64,000 nt of DNA from Oscheius onirici (lineage: Eukaryota > Nematoda > Chromadorea > Rhabditida > Rhabditidae), in assembly GCA_932521025.1 (NCBI GenBank), contig OW051468.1, positions 6,448,064 to 6,512,063 on the forward strand, read 5' to 3'. This document shows positions 26,640 to 38,953 of the stretch, piece after piece (the stretch's first letter is position 1; each line of letters begins with the position of its first letter). The position numbers and the translations under genes are program-made. The notes under the pieces are model-generated. The model was not told the DNA's origin. It saw nothing but the letters and a program-made list of their open reading frames with translations, and did not search any database.

Positions 26640-27560
26640 ATGCCTCGCCTCCAGCCGGACCAGATGTCTACCGTGCAGAAGGATCTTCGCGAGCTGACTG
26701 TGACGATGGCTGAGAACGAGACGATCGACAGACGTCTTCTGACCCAAGGACATCGTCTGCTGGAAATGAAGACTCGTCAGCAGGATCTGATGGACGAGAT
26801 GGCCAACAGAATCGACTCGTTGTTCATCCGTTGGCAGGAGTCTCAGAATCGTCATCAGCTCCGAATGCAGAGCAGCTTCAATCTGGCGTCGGAGAATCTG
26901 CCTCTCTGCAGCAAGACGATGCTCTCGTTGGATCAGCTGGATCAGTTCAAGAAGCGTCTGGAACTCGTCAGTGACAAGGTTGTTCTTTAGTTTTTTTTTC
27001 CTACTTTCACTCAGATTCGTCTGCTGGTCGAGGCTGACAGGACGGCCACGAGAATCCATCAGCGAGTGTCTCGAAACAGCGCTAAACTGGAACAAGTGGC
27101 TGTGAAGGTGGAGGAACTGAAGGCCCGTTTGAAGAAGCTCATCACGGATCTGAACAACTCGACCAGCTCTCCCAACGAAGCCAGGAGCCTCCTTCTGGCT
27201 GAACTCGTCCGATTGGAGAAGGTCGAAGGAGACAAGAGACAGCTGGCTCAGAAGCTGGTCGAGCAGCTGAAAGTCTTCTTGGAGAAGACGGCTCTTTCCA
27301 CAACTGCCTCTCAGACATCGATCGCGAACCAAGTGACTGCTTCCTCGTGGCTCCAGACCCAGGAGACTATCCCTTCGTCGAGTATCCAGACCGCCAAGAC
27401 TACTTCCTCGACTACTGTCCAGACTGCTAAAAGTCAAGAAGCTGCTCAATCGACCAGTGTCCAGACTGCCATCGCCATGAGCCAGGAGACTGTCCCGAGG
27501 ACTGCCAAGAGCCAGGAGACTACCTCCTCGAAGAGCGTCCAGACCGACATCGACTTGTAG
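26640..27560 (+). CDS. Coiled-coil protein with Ser/Thr/Gln tail
   Basis: Two exons (26640-26978 and 27015-27560) close in phase and encode about 295 residues. Residues 1-200 are almost wholly predicted coiled coil (long runs such as VKVEELKARLKKLITDLN and LVEQLKVFLEK), with no signal or membrane segment. The last 90 residues are a degenerate repeat built on SxQTA and SQET units. Codon use strongly favours CTG, AAG and GTC, suggesting good expression. ATG 26640 was chosen over an upstream in-frame GTG. The gene sits exactly between the two arms of a 90-bp inverted repeat. No family recognised. Confidence 0.65.
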
Positions 27561-28449
27561 TGGACAGAATCTAAAAAAGGTTTAAAATAAAGCCATATAA
27601 TTCACGAGTGACTGCTGTGGAAGAAAGTTACATTTTATCGTCAACCATTTTTCCTTCCTCTGGAAGTTCTCACACATTTTTTCTCTATGCCAAACACCGC
27701 TGTGGATTCAAGGAGGTGTCTAAAGACCGGGAAGACCGAGCATGACACCTTCTTTCAAAGGCTGTCAGTTCATGGCAGGTTCACGAACTGACTGTCACAT
27801 TGCCGTCTCTCTTTACTCAAAAGAACGCAAGTGTCTGTGGCGCTACTGTTCGCATTGTCTGATTGTCAGTTTCCAGTGAAACTGTTCTGCCAGAATAGAA
27901 AAAGTAGAAAGACCTGACCTGGTAGAAGTCTTGTCGAGAACTTGTCAAAAACTAAAATCTCGACAATAACTTGTCAGTAAACTTTACAGATAGCCATTCG
28001 ACGTGTTTTCTTTTCTAGATCAATGTTCATCTTCATGGGTGCATTGCTCACAATAAGATCTAGAATCATATATCAGTCTAGTAGGTGATATTATCAGGAC
28101 TCTGCTTCGTAGAGACCAAAACTGAAAAATAGACCTACTGTTTGTTGTTAGTTTCAATCCAGATCAGTTGGCAAGAGTTCGTAAAATTTCTCGGATCGAA
28201 ACAGTTCTAGATATCGAATGACCACTGTCCCATGACTTCAGTAGGCGTTGTGCCGACGCCCTGTTCAGGAAACCCACGCCATTCCTAGTTCAGAAGAAGG
28301 GTGACACTGTCGTCACAGAGACACAGTTACGTCAACGCCCACCGCCGTCGGCAATCTGTGCCCCCATTCGGCACTATCTTGTTTCTGATAAGCTGCTTTT
28401 ATAAACACACAGATTTTGGCACTTGTTATCAACTTTCTGGTCATACAGA
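27561..28449. other. Intergenic, mostly featureless
   Basis: Contains the right arm of the inverted repeat and the promoter region of the mucin/lectin gene. No exon seen. Confidence 0.45.
27597..27686 (-). repeat. Right arm of 90-bp inverted repeat
   Basis: Reverse complement of 25819-25908. It begins just past the coiled-coil gene stop, overlapping its probable 3' UTR (AATAAA near 27587). Confidence 0.85.
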
Positions 28450-31202
28450 ATGCTAATTCCTCTGCTACTACTGTTCGCTGGAGCTTTAGCAGGACAGTGT
28501 CCTTTCCCTGATGTTTACAATCCTTACGACAGAAAGTGAGTTCTCTTTTTTGATAGTCACTAGCCCCCTTTTCAGTTGTTACTCGGTGGTACATCTCTCG
28601 GCTTCCTGGACACCAGCTCTCGCAGTCTGTAAGCTGGTTGGAGGAGAGATAGTCACTCCGGAATCCTCATTCGAAGATTCCATGTTTTCGCAATATGTTC
28701 AAGGCAAGTCGAGGAGAAAAATCTGTTAGGATTTGGTTTAGATTCGAACGTGGATTGGACTTGGCTCGGAGCCCGTGTGACCATCTTCAACAAGGTTTTC
28801 AATACGGAAGGGAAGCTTCTGAGCTACAACAAATGGGCTCCAGGTGCTTATTTCGATGAGGGAGCATAAAACTGTGACTTTTAGGGCAACCGAACAGGAA
28901 GCAGGGAGACTGTGTCAAGATGAGTTCAGACAGCTATTGGTATACCGAAGACTGTGGAAAGAGTCTGAGGTTCTTCTGCAAATACCAGCCAAATAATGTA
29001 CAACCGTCTACAACTGTTCCGACTACAGTTAGGAATCCAGAGACAACTACAGCTGTTCCGACTGAACAAGAGACTCATACTCCCAGTACTGTGGTTACAG
29101 TACCTCAAACTGAAGCTGCTACTACCCAGAAGACGGTTCAGACTGACTCTCCTACTACAGTTGTACCTGTCAGAACTGAAGCTCCGGAACTTTCCACAAC
29201 ACAGAAAGGAGATCCTGTGACCACTACATCAGTTCCATCTGAAAGAACTTCTGAGCCTGAGACTCCAGCACAGACTGTCTCTTCAACTACAGTAGTCCCG
29301 AAGGAACTGACAACAGTATTTTTGGAAGATACAACACATGTTCCATCGACGACAGTGCCAGAGAAAACCACCGAGGCTGCAGAGATGTCTACTCAGAAAG
29401 AGGAACCAGTGGCCACCACACCTGCTTCTAATGGAATTACTGCTGATCCCGACACGGATTCTCCTACTGTGACATCCACAGAAAAAGCTGTGACTGGCTC
29501 TCCAACTCAGGCTGAGACAAGAAGACAAGAAACAGAGGCTCATAGCACTGAATCCGCGTCTTCTTCATCTACTGCAAAAGAAACTGCTGAAGGGTCGAGC
29601 CCTGCCCCTACGCCAAAGGAGACTGATGTGACTGAGACGAGAGGAGATTCGTCTACTAAAGATCCTCTACAAACAGAAGCACCTGTAAGCACATCAGCAA
29701 CGAATGGGCCAACTGACGCACCAACTGTGAGAACTGATTCTACAGAACCATCTACTACCCAGAAAAAAGATCCTGTGACCACGACTGACTTTCCCACCGA
29801 AGCTATACCTTCATCTACAGTACCACCTAATGAGCCGTCTACCGTAATCCTCGAAGTAACGACAGATGTTCCAACTGACCCACATCCTACTGAACTGCCA
29901 TCGACTGATGGTCTAACGGATAGTACCACTAAAATAGAGACTGACTCTCCGACTCAGCCAACTGGAACTGTCTCTACAGTACGGCCGAGTGGACCTTCAA
30001 CAGTTGAAACAAATACAGATGCCCCAACTGATTCTTCGACGACTGTAGGACCGGTGAACACAGATGCTCCGGAACCTTCTACTGCTGAGACAGAGACATC
30101 AGTTCCTACTGAAGTTACAACAAAACCTGAGACTGACTCACCAGCTGAAGCAGTTTCTTCAACAACCGTACTCACAAAAGAGCTATCTACAGTGAACGTC
30201 GAAAGTACAACTATTTCTACAGACTCACCGACTACAGGGCTGCCAATACAGACAGAGGTTCCAGATATTTCTACTACTCAGGAAGCGGATCCGGTGACTA
30301 CCACATCTGTTCCTACTACAAAAACTTCTGAACCAGAAACAGACTCTCCAACTGCACCATCAAATGTTCCTTCTGACTTACCGACTATTGTACTGCCAGC
30401 AGAGACAGAAACACCTACTGTTCAGACGGAGGATCCTGTAGTTTTCACTACACCCGTTTCAACTGGAAGAACATCTGAACCGGAAACAATTGAACCGTCA
30501 ACTGTTCATACTGACTCTCCGACTACTGCATTACCGGTACAGACCAAGGCTCCGGAACCTTCTACTACTCAGAAGGCTGACCCCGTGATTACGACACCAG
30601 TTCCCACTTCGAAACCTAGAACGACTCGACTAACTACCGTAATCCCATCTACCAAAACCACTGAAAAAGTGACTGTTCCCACGACTTCCAAGCCTCAACG
30701 CTGTCCATATTCTCGTAAGTTGTTCAAATAGAATTGAAATATGCTCATTTTCAGAGAAGTCATGTCCTCGCGGCTTCACTTTCAATCCCAAAACCTGTGC
30801 CTGTTATATGGTAAGCTTCCCTTGGCCCCCTTTATTATTTACTTTTAGCTGACTCACTCCACAATGAACTGGAACCAGGCTGAAAACCACTGTCGCAAAC
30901 AGAAATCCCATTTGACCTCGATTCACAGTCGCGATGAGGCCAAGTTTATCACAAATTTGGTCACGTTGCCTGGTCATCTGATTCACGTCGGTCTCCAATA
31001 CCAGTCCAAAAAGGGCTGGACTTGGTCCGATGGATCAGTCAATGACTACAACGATTTTGCTCCTCATCAACCCATTGGATCCTTGGCCATTTCCGGCTGC
31101 GGTGCTCTCTATGGGAATGGCTACTTCTACTCGTCTTATCTGACCAACCAACCTTGCAGCTCCTTCTATCTTCATGCTGTCTGCAAGATGTCTCTTCTCT
31201 AG
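28450..31202 (+). CDS. Secreted mucin with two C-type lectin domains
   Basis: Six exons (28450-28535, 28576-28703, 28742-28843, 28885-30714, 30755-30810, 30849-31202) join in phase to about 850 residues. A signal peptide (MLIPLLLLFAGALAG) precedes CTLD1 (CYSVVHLSASWTPALAVC, GGEIVTPES, WTWLGARV, CGKSLRFFC). A region of about 570 residues of Thr/Ser/Pro-rich imperfect repeats follows (units like TDSPTT, TTQK-DPVTTT and SEPETD), which would be heavily O-glycosylated. CTLD2 ends the protein (MNWNQAENHCRKQKSHLTSI, GWTWSDGS, HAVCKMSLL). The classical calcium/sugar motifs (EPN/QPD, WND) are not evident, so sugar binding is unproven. Intron 2 uses a GC donor (AAG|GCAAGT). Likely an extracellular barrier or immune lectin. 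Confidence 0.85.
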
Positions 31203-31218
31203 TTGAGCAGACAGAGAT

Positions 31219-31224
31219 AATAAA
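31219..31224 (+). other. Polyadenylation signal of the mucin/lectin gene
   Basis: AATAAA 17 bases past the stop codon. Confidence 0.65.
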
Positions 31225-31497
31225 CTTTTGTGAACTGACGTTGGTTTAGGATTTCAATTAATGTTTTCCAACTCATTAGCAACTTGAAAATACCCAACTG
31301 TCTAAAAGACGACTTGCAATTTCCTTTCCACGTAATCTGGCAGATAAGAAACACACACGCGTCTCTCCAATGGACGAATTCATTGTCCATTGTATCACTG
31401 TTACCATTATTCATCTTCTCTCCCGTTCCCACAATCGATTTCCCGTTCTGTCGCACAATAATCCTCGTCGCACATTTTCAGAAACAAATGCGACTCT

Positions 31498-32336
31498 TCC
31501 TGTCGTTCCTGGTTTTAGCCAGTGTAGCTGATGGCTTCACAACCAGGAGCAGTCTTGGCGTGGAAAGCCAGGTCGGACGACAGTTAATTTTCGATCTGGA
31601 AGCCAAGTAAGAAACATTTCATATTTAATTTAAAAAACTTAGAATGACCTGTCTTTACGAGAAACTGGAGTCGGGAATGATCTATCGTCTCAGCATATAC
31701 GTAAGGAGCAAAACTATTTTTCAGTACTAATTTTAGCCCTACCCAATGATGAAATCACGTTTTCCTCTTCAAATGCGTTTAACTTCTCCATCTGCCTCTT
31801 TTTCGTTCGTTCATATCGGGGAATCCTAGAAAGATCTTTCAGGGAATGGGCCGATGGAGACGGAGAGGCGAAGATGAGCCACAATACGACGGAAGATGGT
31901 ATCATTCCCAAAAAAAATTGTCGAAAATTGAACACTAACAGGGGACTATGAGATCTGCTTCTTTGCTCCGAGACCGATTCGCATCTCGTTCAATTCCTTC
32001 TTCCATCACCCTGAGAAGGTCGAGCAATCGTTCCAAGATTACTTGGAGAAGCATCAAATGAATGCAAACATCAAAGAGACAGTCACGAAGCTTTTCCAGT
32101 ACCTCTACAACATTCTGTACTCGGTCAAATTCTACAACCAGGTCGGTTTTCCATGGTTAGAATATGAAATTTTTCGAAAGATTTCCATTCGAGACGAGGC
32201 CATGCAGCAGATGAGCGGAGATTATATTCAAACCTATGCTATGGTTTTCGCTGGAACGGTCGTCCTCCTGTCAATTTTCCAAGTGACCATGATCCGGCGG
32301 ATGTTTAGAATTGATACAAAAAGAATTAGAATTTAA
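31498..32336 (+). CDS. p24 (emp24/TMED) family cargo receptor
   Basis: ATG 31498 follows a TTTTCAG, as for a trans-spliced mRNA. A signal peptide (MRLFLSFLVLASVADG) is followed by a GOLD domain (TCLYEKLESGMIYRLSIY, MRLTSPS, TTEDGDYEICF), a coiled coil (QDYLEKHQMNANIKETV ... ISIRDEAMQQM), one membrane helix (YAMVFAGTVVLLSIFQVTMI) and a short basic tail. This is the order of p24 proteins, which cycle between ER and Golgi in COPI/COPII vesicles and select cargo. The EDGDYEICF motif is diagnostic. One intron near 32143-32181 is stop-free and in frame, so retention would add 13 residues. The stop lies 40 bases from that of the convergent ZnT gene. Confidence 0.88.
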
Positions 32337-32376
32337 TATACAAACGTGCTCTTGTAATAAATGTAAAGACGGGTTC

Positions 32377-33771
<1,395 letters not shown>

Positions 33772-34054
33772 TCAACTGAATCGGAAAGTCGAAAAAAAGC
33801 AAACGTAACAACGCGTAGTCAAAAGGGCGGGAAGCAAAAAGTGCAACAGGGGAGAAAACGGAACAGAAAGAGATCAGTAAATTTACGAAACTGACGGCGC
33901 TCAATTTCTAAAGAACTGGCTGGGGTTACGGTATTTAGTTTCAGTCAGAAAAAAAAATCGGCGGGAGTTTAAACACAAATTTGACCACACTTTTTTTTGT
34001 GTCTCTCTATTTTTCACCAAAACCAGCTATTTTTGTTAATTTTCAGAGCTTCAG

Positions 34055-34690
34055 ATGTCGATTGAACATAAAATAGACTTGTCGCGGTGGATAGATGAGG
34101 GGCAGCTTGGAACATTTATTGGATACAAAGGCCACCACATCAAAGGCATCGAAAAACGCCGAAAAGTAAGTTTCTTTCTACTCATAGTGCTCAATATCAT
34201 GCTTCAGGTACTGCTGATCATTGAGAAGAACCTCCAGTTGAAGATTACCGGTGCTGCTAAAGCTGTAGACCTCGCTCTCGTTGACGTCGAACTTCACGCA
34301 TTGTCCATTTTAGCTTCGAATGGGAATCATTCATTTCATATTCCGGCAGAACGAGTCGGCTATTTAATTGGTCAACCTCTATTTTGCACCCAAAAAACAT
34401 TATTTTAGGCAAAAATGGATCAAAAGTAAGTGCTATCAAAAATGACAGCGGTGCCAAAATCACTCTTGAAAGGAAGCAACCCAATTCCACAAACATCGAA
34501 GTTACCGTCACAGGTATTTTGCCATTTTTTCAAGTTTCTCAGCATTTTAGGCGAGTTCACCGTCATTTTATCGGCCGTAGGAATGATCAAAGACAGGCTT
34601 GATTCATTTGGACGGGACTTTACTCTTTACAACCGAGCCGACCGCAAAAAATTTTTCGAAAGCTGGGATGAGGTCATTTACGAAGACTGA
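34055..34690 (+). CDS. Two-KH-domain RNA-binding protein
   Basis: Four exons close in phase to about 165 residues. KH1 has the GxxG loop IGYKGHHIKGIEKR and KH2 has IGKNGSKVSAIKNDSGAKI, the standard signature for gripping single-stranded RNA or DNA. The protein is little more than two KH domains and ends WDEVIYED. The ATG lies a few bases after a TTTTCAG, suggesting trans-splicing. The stop is only 128 bases before the zipt-11 start on the same strand, the spacing of a nematode operon. The RNA target cannot be inferred. Confidence 0.8.
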
Positions 34691-34818
34691 AATACACAAG
34701 TATTAATTTTTATTTCATTGAACTGCATAAATTTCAAGTTTTATTGTTTCCAGCCATTCCCCAATTGATTCCATGTCAATTTTACCTTCTTTTCTGTCTT
34801 TTGATCAAGTGGGTGGCA

Positions 34819-37285
34819 ATGTACGTGGCCCTGCTGTCCTATTTTCGCACCCACGTTTTGCCTTTCCAAGAAGTTCTCGGAGATTTTTTTCCACAACAAA
34901 GGTTATCACTAAAAAAATCTTAATTTTTTAGAATGATCAAAGGGATCGATCCCATTTGGCAGGCACTGTTGGCCGGTGGATTCACATGGGGGGTTACGGC
35001 TCTCGGAGCAGCTCTCGTCTTCGTCATGAAACATCAAAACAAAAAACTTTTAGGTAACTTGGTCAATTTCCAATAAAAACAATTTAATATTTTTTCCAGA
35101 CGGAAGCCTTGGTTTTGCTGCCGGAGTGATGACTGCAGCATCATTTTGGTCTCTGCTAGCTCCGGCCATAGAATTTGCTGAAAATGCATACGGAAAACTG
35201 GCCTTCATTCCAGTCGCCATCGGATTTGCTCTCGGAGCAGCATTCGTCGGATTCACTGACAAACTTCTTCCCACGTAAGTTCTTTTCACTGCCTTTTTGT
35301 GGATTTTGCAAACTGACGCAAAATTATGCCCGTTATTTCATTTGCATTCTTCTAAAAGTTGTATTAGAAGACTTCATTTTGTAGCATGTTTACAACAAAC
35401 AACTAGAATTCAGGCGAAATCCACTTTCTTAATCCGTAGATTTTAAAATAGTTGCTAAGAACGTAAAATAAGCTAAAATAGAAGAAAATCAGTTAATGTA
35501 AACAATTGTTCAGTTCACGAATTTGCTGTGCTCCCAGACATTATACTTGGGCACAAGCCGAAATTTTTAGGCTCGAGCTTTTTTCGAGCCGGCTCGCGAA
35601 CCTCTTCGAGCCGAGCCGGCCCGACGACTGGTCCGGCTCGAGCCTCCAAGTCAAAAATTTCAAAACAAAGTTTTTTTTCAAATTTCCCGAAGTGCCTGAT
35701 AACTTCTTCTGAAGGTAGTTTTATTCAACACCAGGTTTGCAACGCCCTTCCAGTGCTAAAGTTATGTACTATCCCCCATATATTGTGTGTGGGAACTAGC
35801 AAATGCAGAAGCCAAGTCTCTTAATAGTGGCTTGTCTAAACCTGTTACTACGAAGTTAGATCCAAAACATTTTTTATTCTGTTTTGATTTTTTTCAAGTG
35901 TATTTGGGCAGTGTTCATCGAGGAAAAATAGAGAAAAACTGAAGAAAACAACGCTAAAAACGATCGTTACGCACTTTTGCAGAAGAAATTTCCGCATATC
36001 ACTGAGAAAAATTTGATTTTTGCATATAGAGGCTCAAGGCGAGCAGGCTCGAAAAGGCTGTCGAGCGGAGCCGGCACGCCGACCTCTTCGAGCCGAGCCG
36101 TCTCGAGGGTCAAAAACAGGCTCGAGCCGGCTCGAGCTACCCAAATATACCAGACATGTCGCTAGTCGCTCAAAAGATTCTTTACAAACGTTCAATTTTC
36201 AGATGTGTTCTTGGCGACGCTTCCGTAATCGACATGCTAGCCCCTTGTCGAGCCGAAACAGAGCTCTCCCTGATGTCGAACGACAGAGACTCGACCGCCG
36301 CAGCCGTTCGGTATGAAAACTCTGATTATGATAGCAACATTCTACGTCAAAGGACGAATGCCGTGAGGTGAGCACACAGCCCGACCGGAGCGAGAATCTT
36401 TATTTTGATGGGCGGTGATGGATCACTAAAAAATGTAACTCACCTATGTAACGCGTCGTCGCTTATGGCACACTTATCCCTTTGTTCACTTTCTATCTTT
36501 GTACTATCTCTGTGTCCTTCCAATCGCCCAATTTATCCCAAAAACTTTCTCGTTCCGGAAGCTGGTTGCTCTCTGTCGCGTGTCCTGTGTCTTTCTCAGT
36601 CCGAGCTGGCCATTTTCTGTAGCTTTTTCCGTCTCTTTCAGACCAATTTCCGAGGATCGAGAAGCCGGAGAGGAGCCAGTTATTGTGGACCACAAGCTAT
36701 CTATGCATCTTCCTCGCACAGCCAATGAAGACTACAAAACTTCGTGGAGACGAATTCTTCTGCTCATTCTGGCCGTAACAATGCACAATATTCCGGAGGT
36801 TTTTGCCACCTTTTCATTCATTTTCATTAAAAAAGTTAGGGTCTTGCCGTAGGAGTTGGATTCGCGTCAGCCGGGGAAACGGAACATGCCACCTTCGAGA
36901 CAGCCTTCAATTTAGCTGTCGGTATCGGTCTGCAGAACTTTCCGGAAGGATTGGCTGTCTCTCTTCCTCTTGCCGCATTTGGACACTCGAAACTGAAGGT
37001 CAGCTTTTGATTTTTTTTCAGTCAATACACAAATTTCAGGCCTTTTGGTACGGCCAGTTGTCCGGAATGGTCGAGCCGGTAGCCGCTTTCATTGGAGCCA
37101 TTGCCGTGATGCTGATGAAGCCCATTCTGCCCTACGCTTTGGCTTTTGCGGCCGGAGCCATGATCTTCGTCGTTTTCGACGACATAATTCCCGAAGCACA
37201 ATCAGGCGGCAACGGCAAGCTGGCTTCTTTCTGCAGCATCTGCGGCTTCCTCGTCATGATGGCTCTCGATGTTGGTCTGGCATAA
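34819..37285 (+). CDS. zipt-11: ZIP11-type zinc transporter
   Basis: Seven exons, all closing in phase, encode a multi-pass membrane protein with the pattern I recall for mammalian SLC39A11: DGSLGFAAGVMTAASFWSLL in helix 2, TMHNIPEGLAVGVGF with the zinc-site histidine and glutamate, IGLQNFPEGLAVSLPLA, and AFAAGAMIFVVFDDIIPE ending MALDVGLA. ZIP11 belongs to the GufA subgroup and moves zinc toward the cytosol, reported at Golgi and nucleus. The variable cytosolic loop is encoded by exons 36203-36367 and around 36640. The 930-base intron 35275-36202 holds a GC-rich palindromic repeat element. It may share an operon with the KH gene just upstream. Confidence 0.93.
35531..36165. repeat. Palindromic GGCTCGAGCC-rich element in zipt-11 intron
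   Basis: Two GC-rich blocks (about 35566-35650 and 36028-36142), each a pile of GGCTCGAGCC / CGAGCCGGCTCG palindromes, are in inverse orientation. They are flanked by short related ends (AGACATTATACTTGGG on the left; the complement of CCCAAATATACCAGACATG on the right). The centre is A/T-rich. It looks like a non-autonomous transposon or fold-back element. Confidence 0.5.
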
Positions 37286-37585
37286 TAACCTTTTTCTTTT
37301 TTATGTACATAGGAAAGTTTAATTGAGCCCAAAAGTATCATCTTATATTCTCTCTCTGCACGTGTAATCCTCTGAGGAACGGGATCCGGTCCGGGCTAAA
37401 AATTGTTTCTTTGCCAGTTTTGGCAAGTTGCTGTGATTCTTTTCGTGTTTTCGATACTATAACGAGATATTTATTGCGTGCAATACCATTTAATAAAAGT
37501 TTAATTCCAAATCTTAAAGAGGTTTATCAGTGTTTCGTCGCACAAATTATCTTGTAAAAGTATCTGGAGCGACCTAACTGGCCAG

Positions 37586-38782
37586 ATGTTCTTTTCACGA
37601 GCAGCTCGACTGCCGCGAAGGACCTACACGGAGCTCGATTATGCTCGTCACATGCCGAAGGAATACGTGGAACGGGCGAAGCGAACCGTTCCTAGAAAGG
37701 TCTACGGCGAAAGGTTGGTCATTTTGTGTTTCGAATGCGTGTAAAATCAGCCATAAATAATAGCGCTTGAGCTAAACGGCAAAAACATTTCATTTCACTG
37801 CTTTTCCTTATTTATTCTTCACTATTTTACTCTAAAATTGATTAAAGATCTTGTGAAAACACCCATCGTCTCTTTCAAAGACGTTTTCAGATTTGGAGCC
37901 CCGGATATTACGCGTTGGCACATTCATCCGGATGACTACGAACCGACTCAGGACCGTCCCTGGCAGAATCATACAATGTCGAAAAGTCTCGAGAAGGCCA
38001 ATGAGTACCATTCGCGCCAACTCCACAAAAAGTTCTACGGACTGAAACGACCTAAAAATACGAGAATTCCCGATGAGGAATGGACTTTCTTTCCAGGAGA
38101 TCATGTGCAGGTACCTTTTTTATATTCATCCTGAGCTCAAAATTAAATTCTTAGGTAATGGTCGGCAAAGACAAGGGCAGACAAGGAACTGTGCTCCAAG
38201 TGACGAGAGACACAAACGAGGTCCTTGTGGACGGAATGCACACGAAATTGGAAGAAGAAGTCGAAGGAGCTGACAAGCTCGGAGTCGACAGAACTTTGAG
38301 GTTATTTCGGCTTTTTTCTTTTAATATTAGTTTAAGATGGAAAGAACAACCGCTGAGAGTGGACAAAGAACAAGTCATGCTCGTCGACCCGAATGACAAC
38401 AATGTCTGCACTGCCGAGTACGTTCTACTTCGTTTTTAAAACTCATTTTATTCAGATGGAGGCTGAAAGAAGACGGAACAGAGTACATCCGCGTCTCCAA
38501 ATCTACAGGCTTTGAAATCCCTCTTCCCAGCCAAGCCAGTGTCACCTACGACTACCTGCAGCCCGACAAGTACATTGGTTCGTTTTTCCTGAGCATTCTT
38601 TTTTGACTTCCTTAAAAACATCCGCTAAACAATGATCTTTAGAAGTTGCGGCAAAAGATACACCGGCCAAGACGGTCCTGGAACGAACGTATATGCCCAA
38701 GTTGTGCTCATTCGAAGAAGAAATCATGGAAAGTATGGGAATCAAGGAGGAGCGTGTAGCTAGGCCGACCTATTGGTATTAA
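37586..38782 (+). CDS. mrpl-24: Mitochondrial ribosomal protein L24
   Basis: Six exons encode a uL24m-like protein. The start (MFFSRAARLPRRTYTELDYARHM) has the basic, Ser/Arg-rich character of a mitochondrial import signal. The KOW motif VMVGKDKGRQGTVLQV is followed by VDGMHTK, and the C-terminal extension ends ERVARPTYWY, as in animal mitochondrial L24. The protein sits in the large subunit of the mitoribosome. Later introns close in phase. The first (37714 to about 37848) is one base out with the obvious TTAAAG acceptor, so either another site is used or there is an indel. It lies 300 bases downstream of zipt-11 on the same strand. Confidence 0.88.
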
Positions 38783-38953
38783 GCAGATTTTAGTTATGTT
38801 AAAATGTTGTCTGTTAAAATCTTCATAATGAAACCGTTGCCCTGAGAGCATGCAAACATAAATATCGTGTGGCGGTAAGTACAGAACCCGGAAGAGAAGA
38901 AGATAAAAAGCGATCACATTGAAGGTAAGAGGAAGGCGACTAGACGGAAACGG

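Noticed and set aside
26562..27449. Minus-strand open frame of about 295 codons
   Set aside because: Antisense shadow of the coiled-coil gene: Leu/Arg/Gln/Ser-rich because the sense strand is rich in CTG, AAG and GAG codons.
29138..30175. Minus-strand frames rich in Val/Ser/Gly
   Set aside because: Mirror images of the mucin Thr/Ser/Pro repeats on the plus strand.
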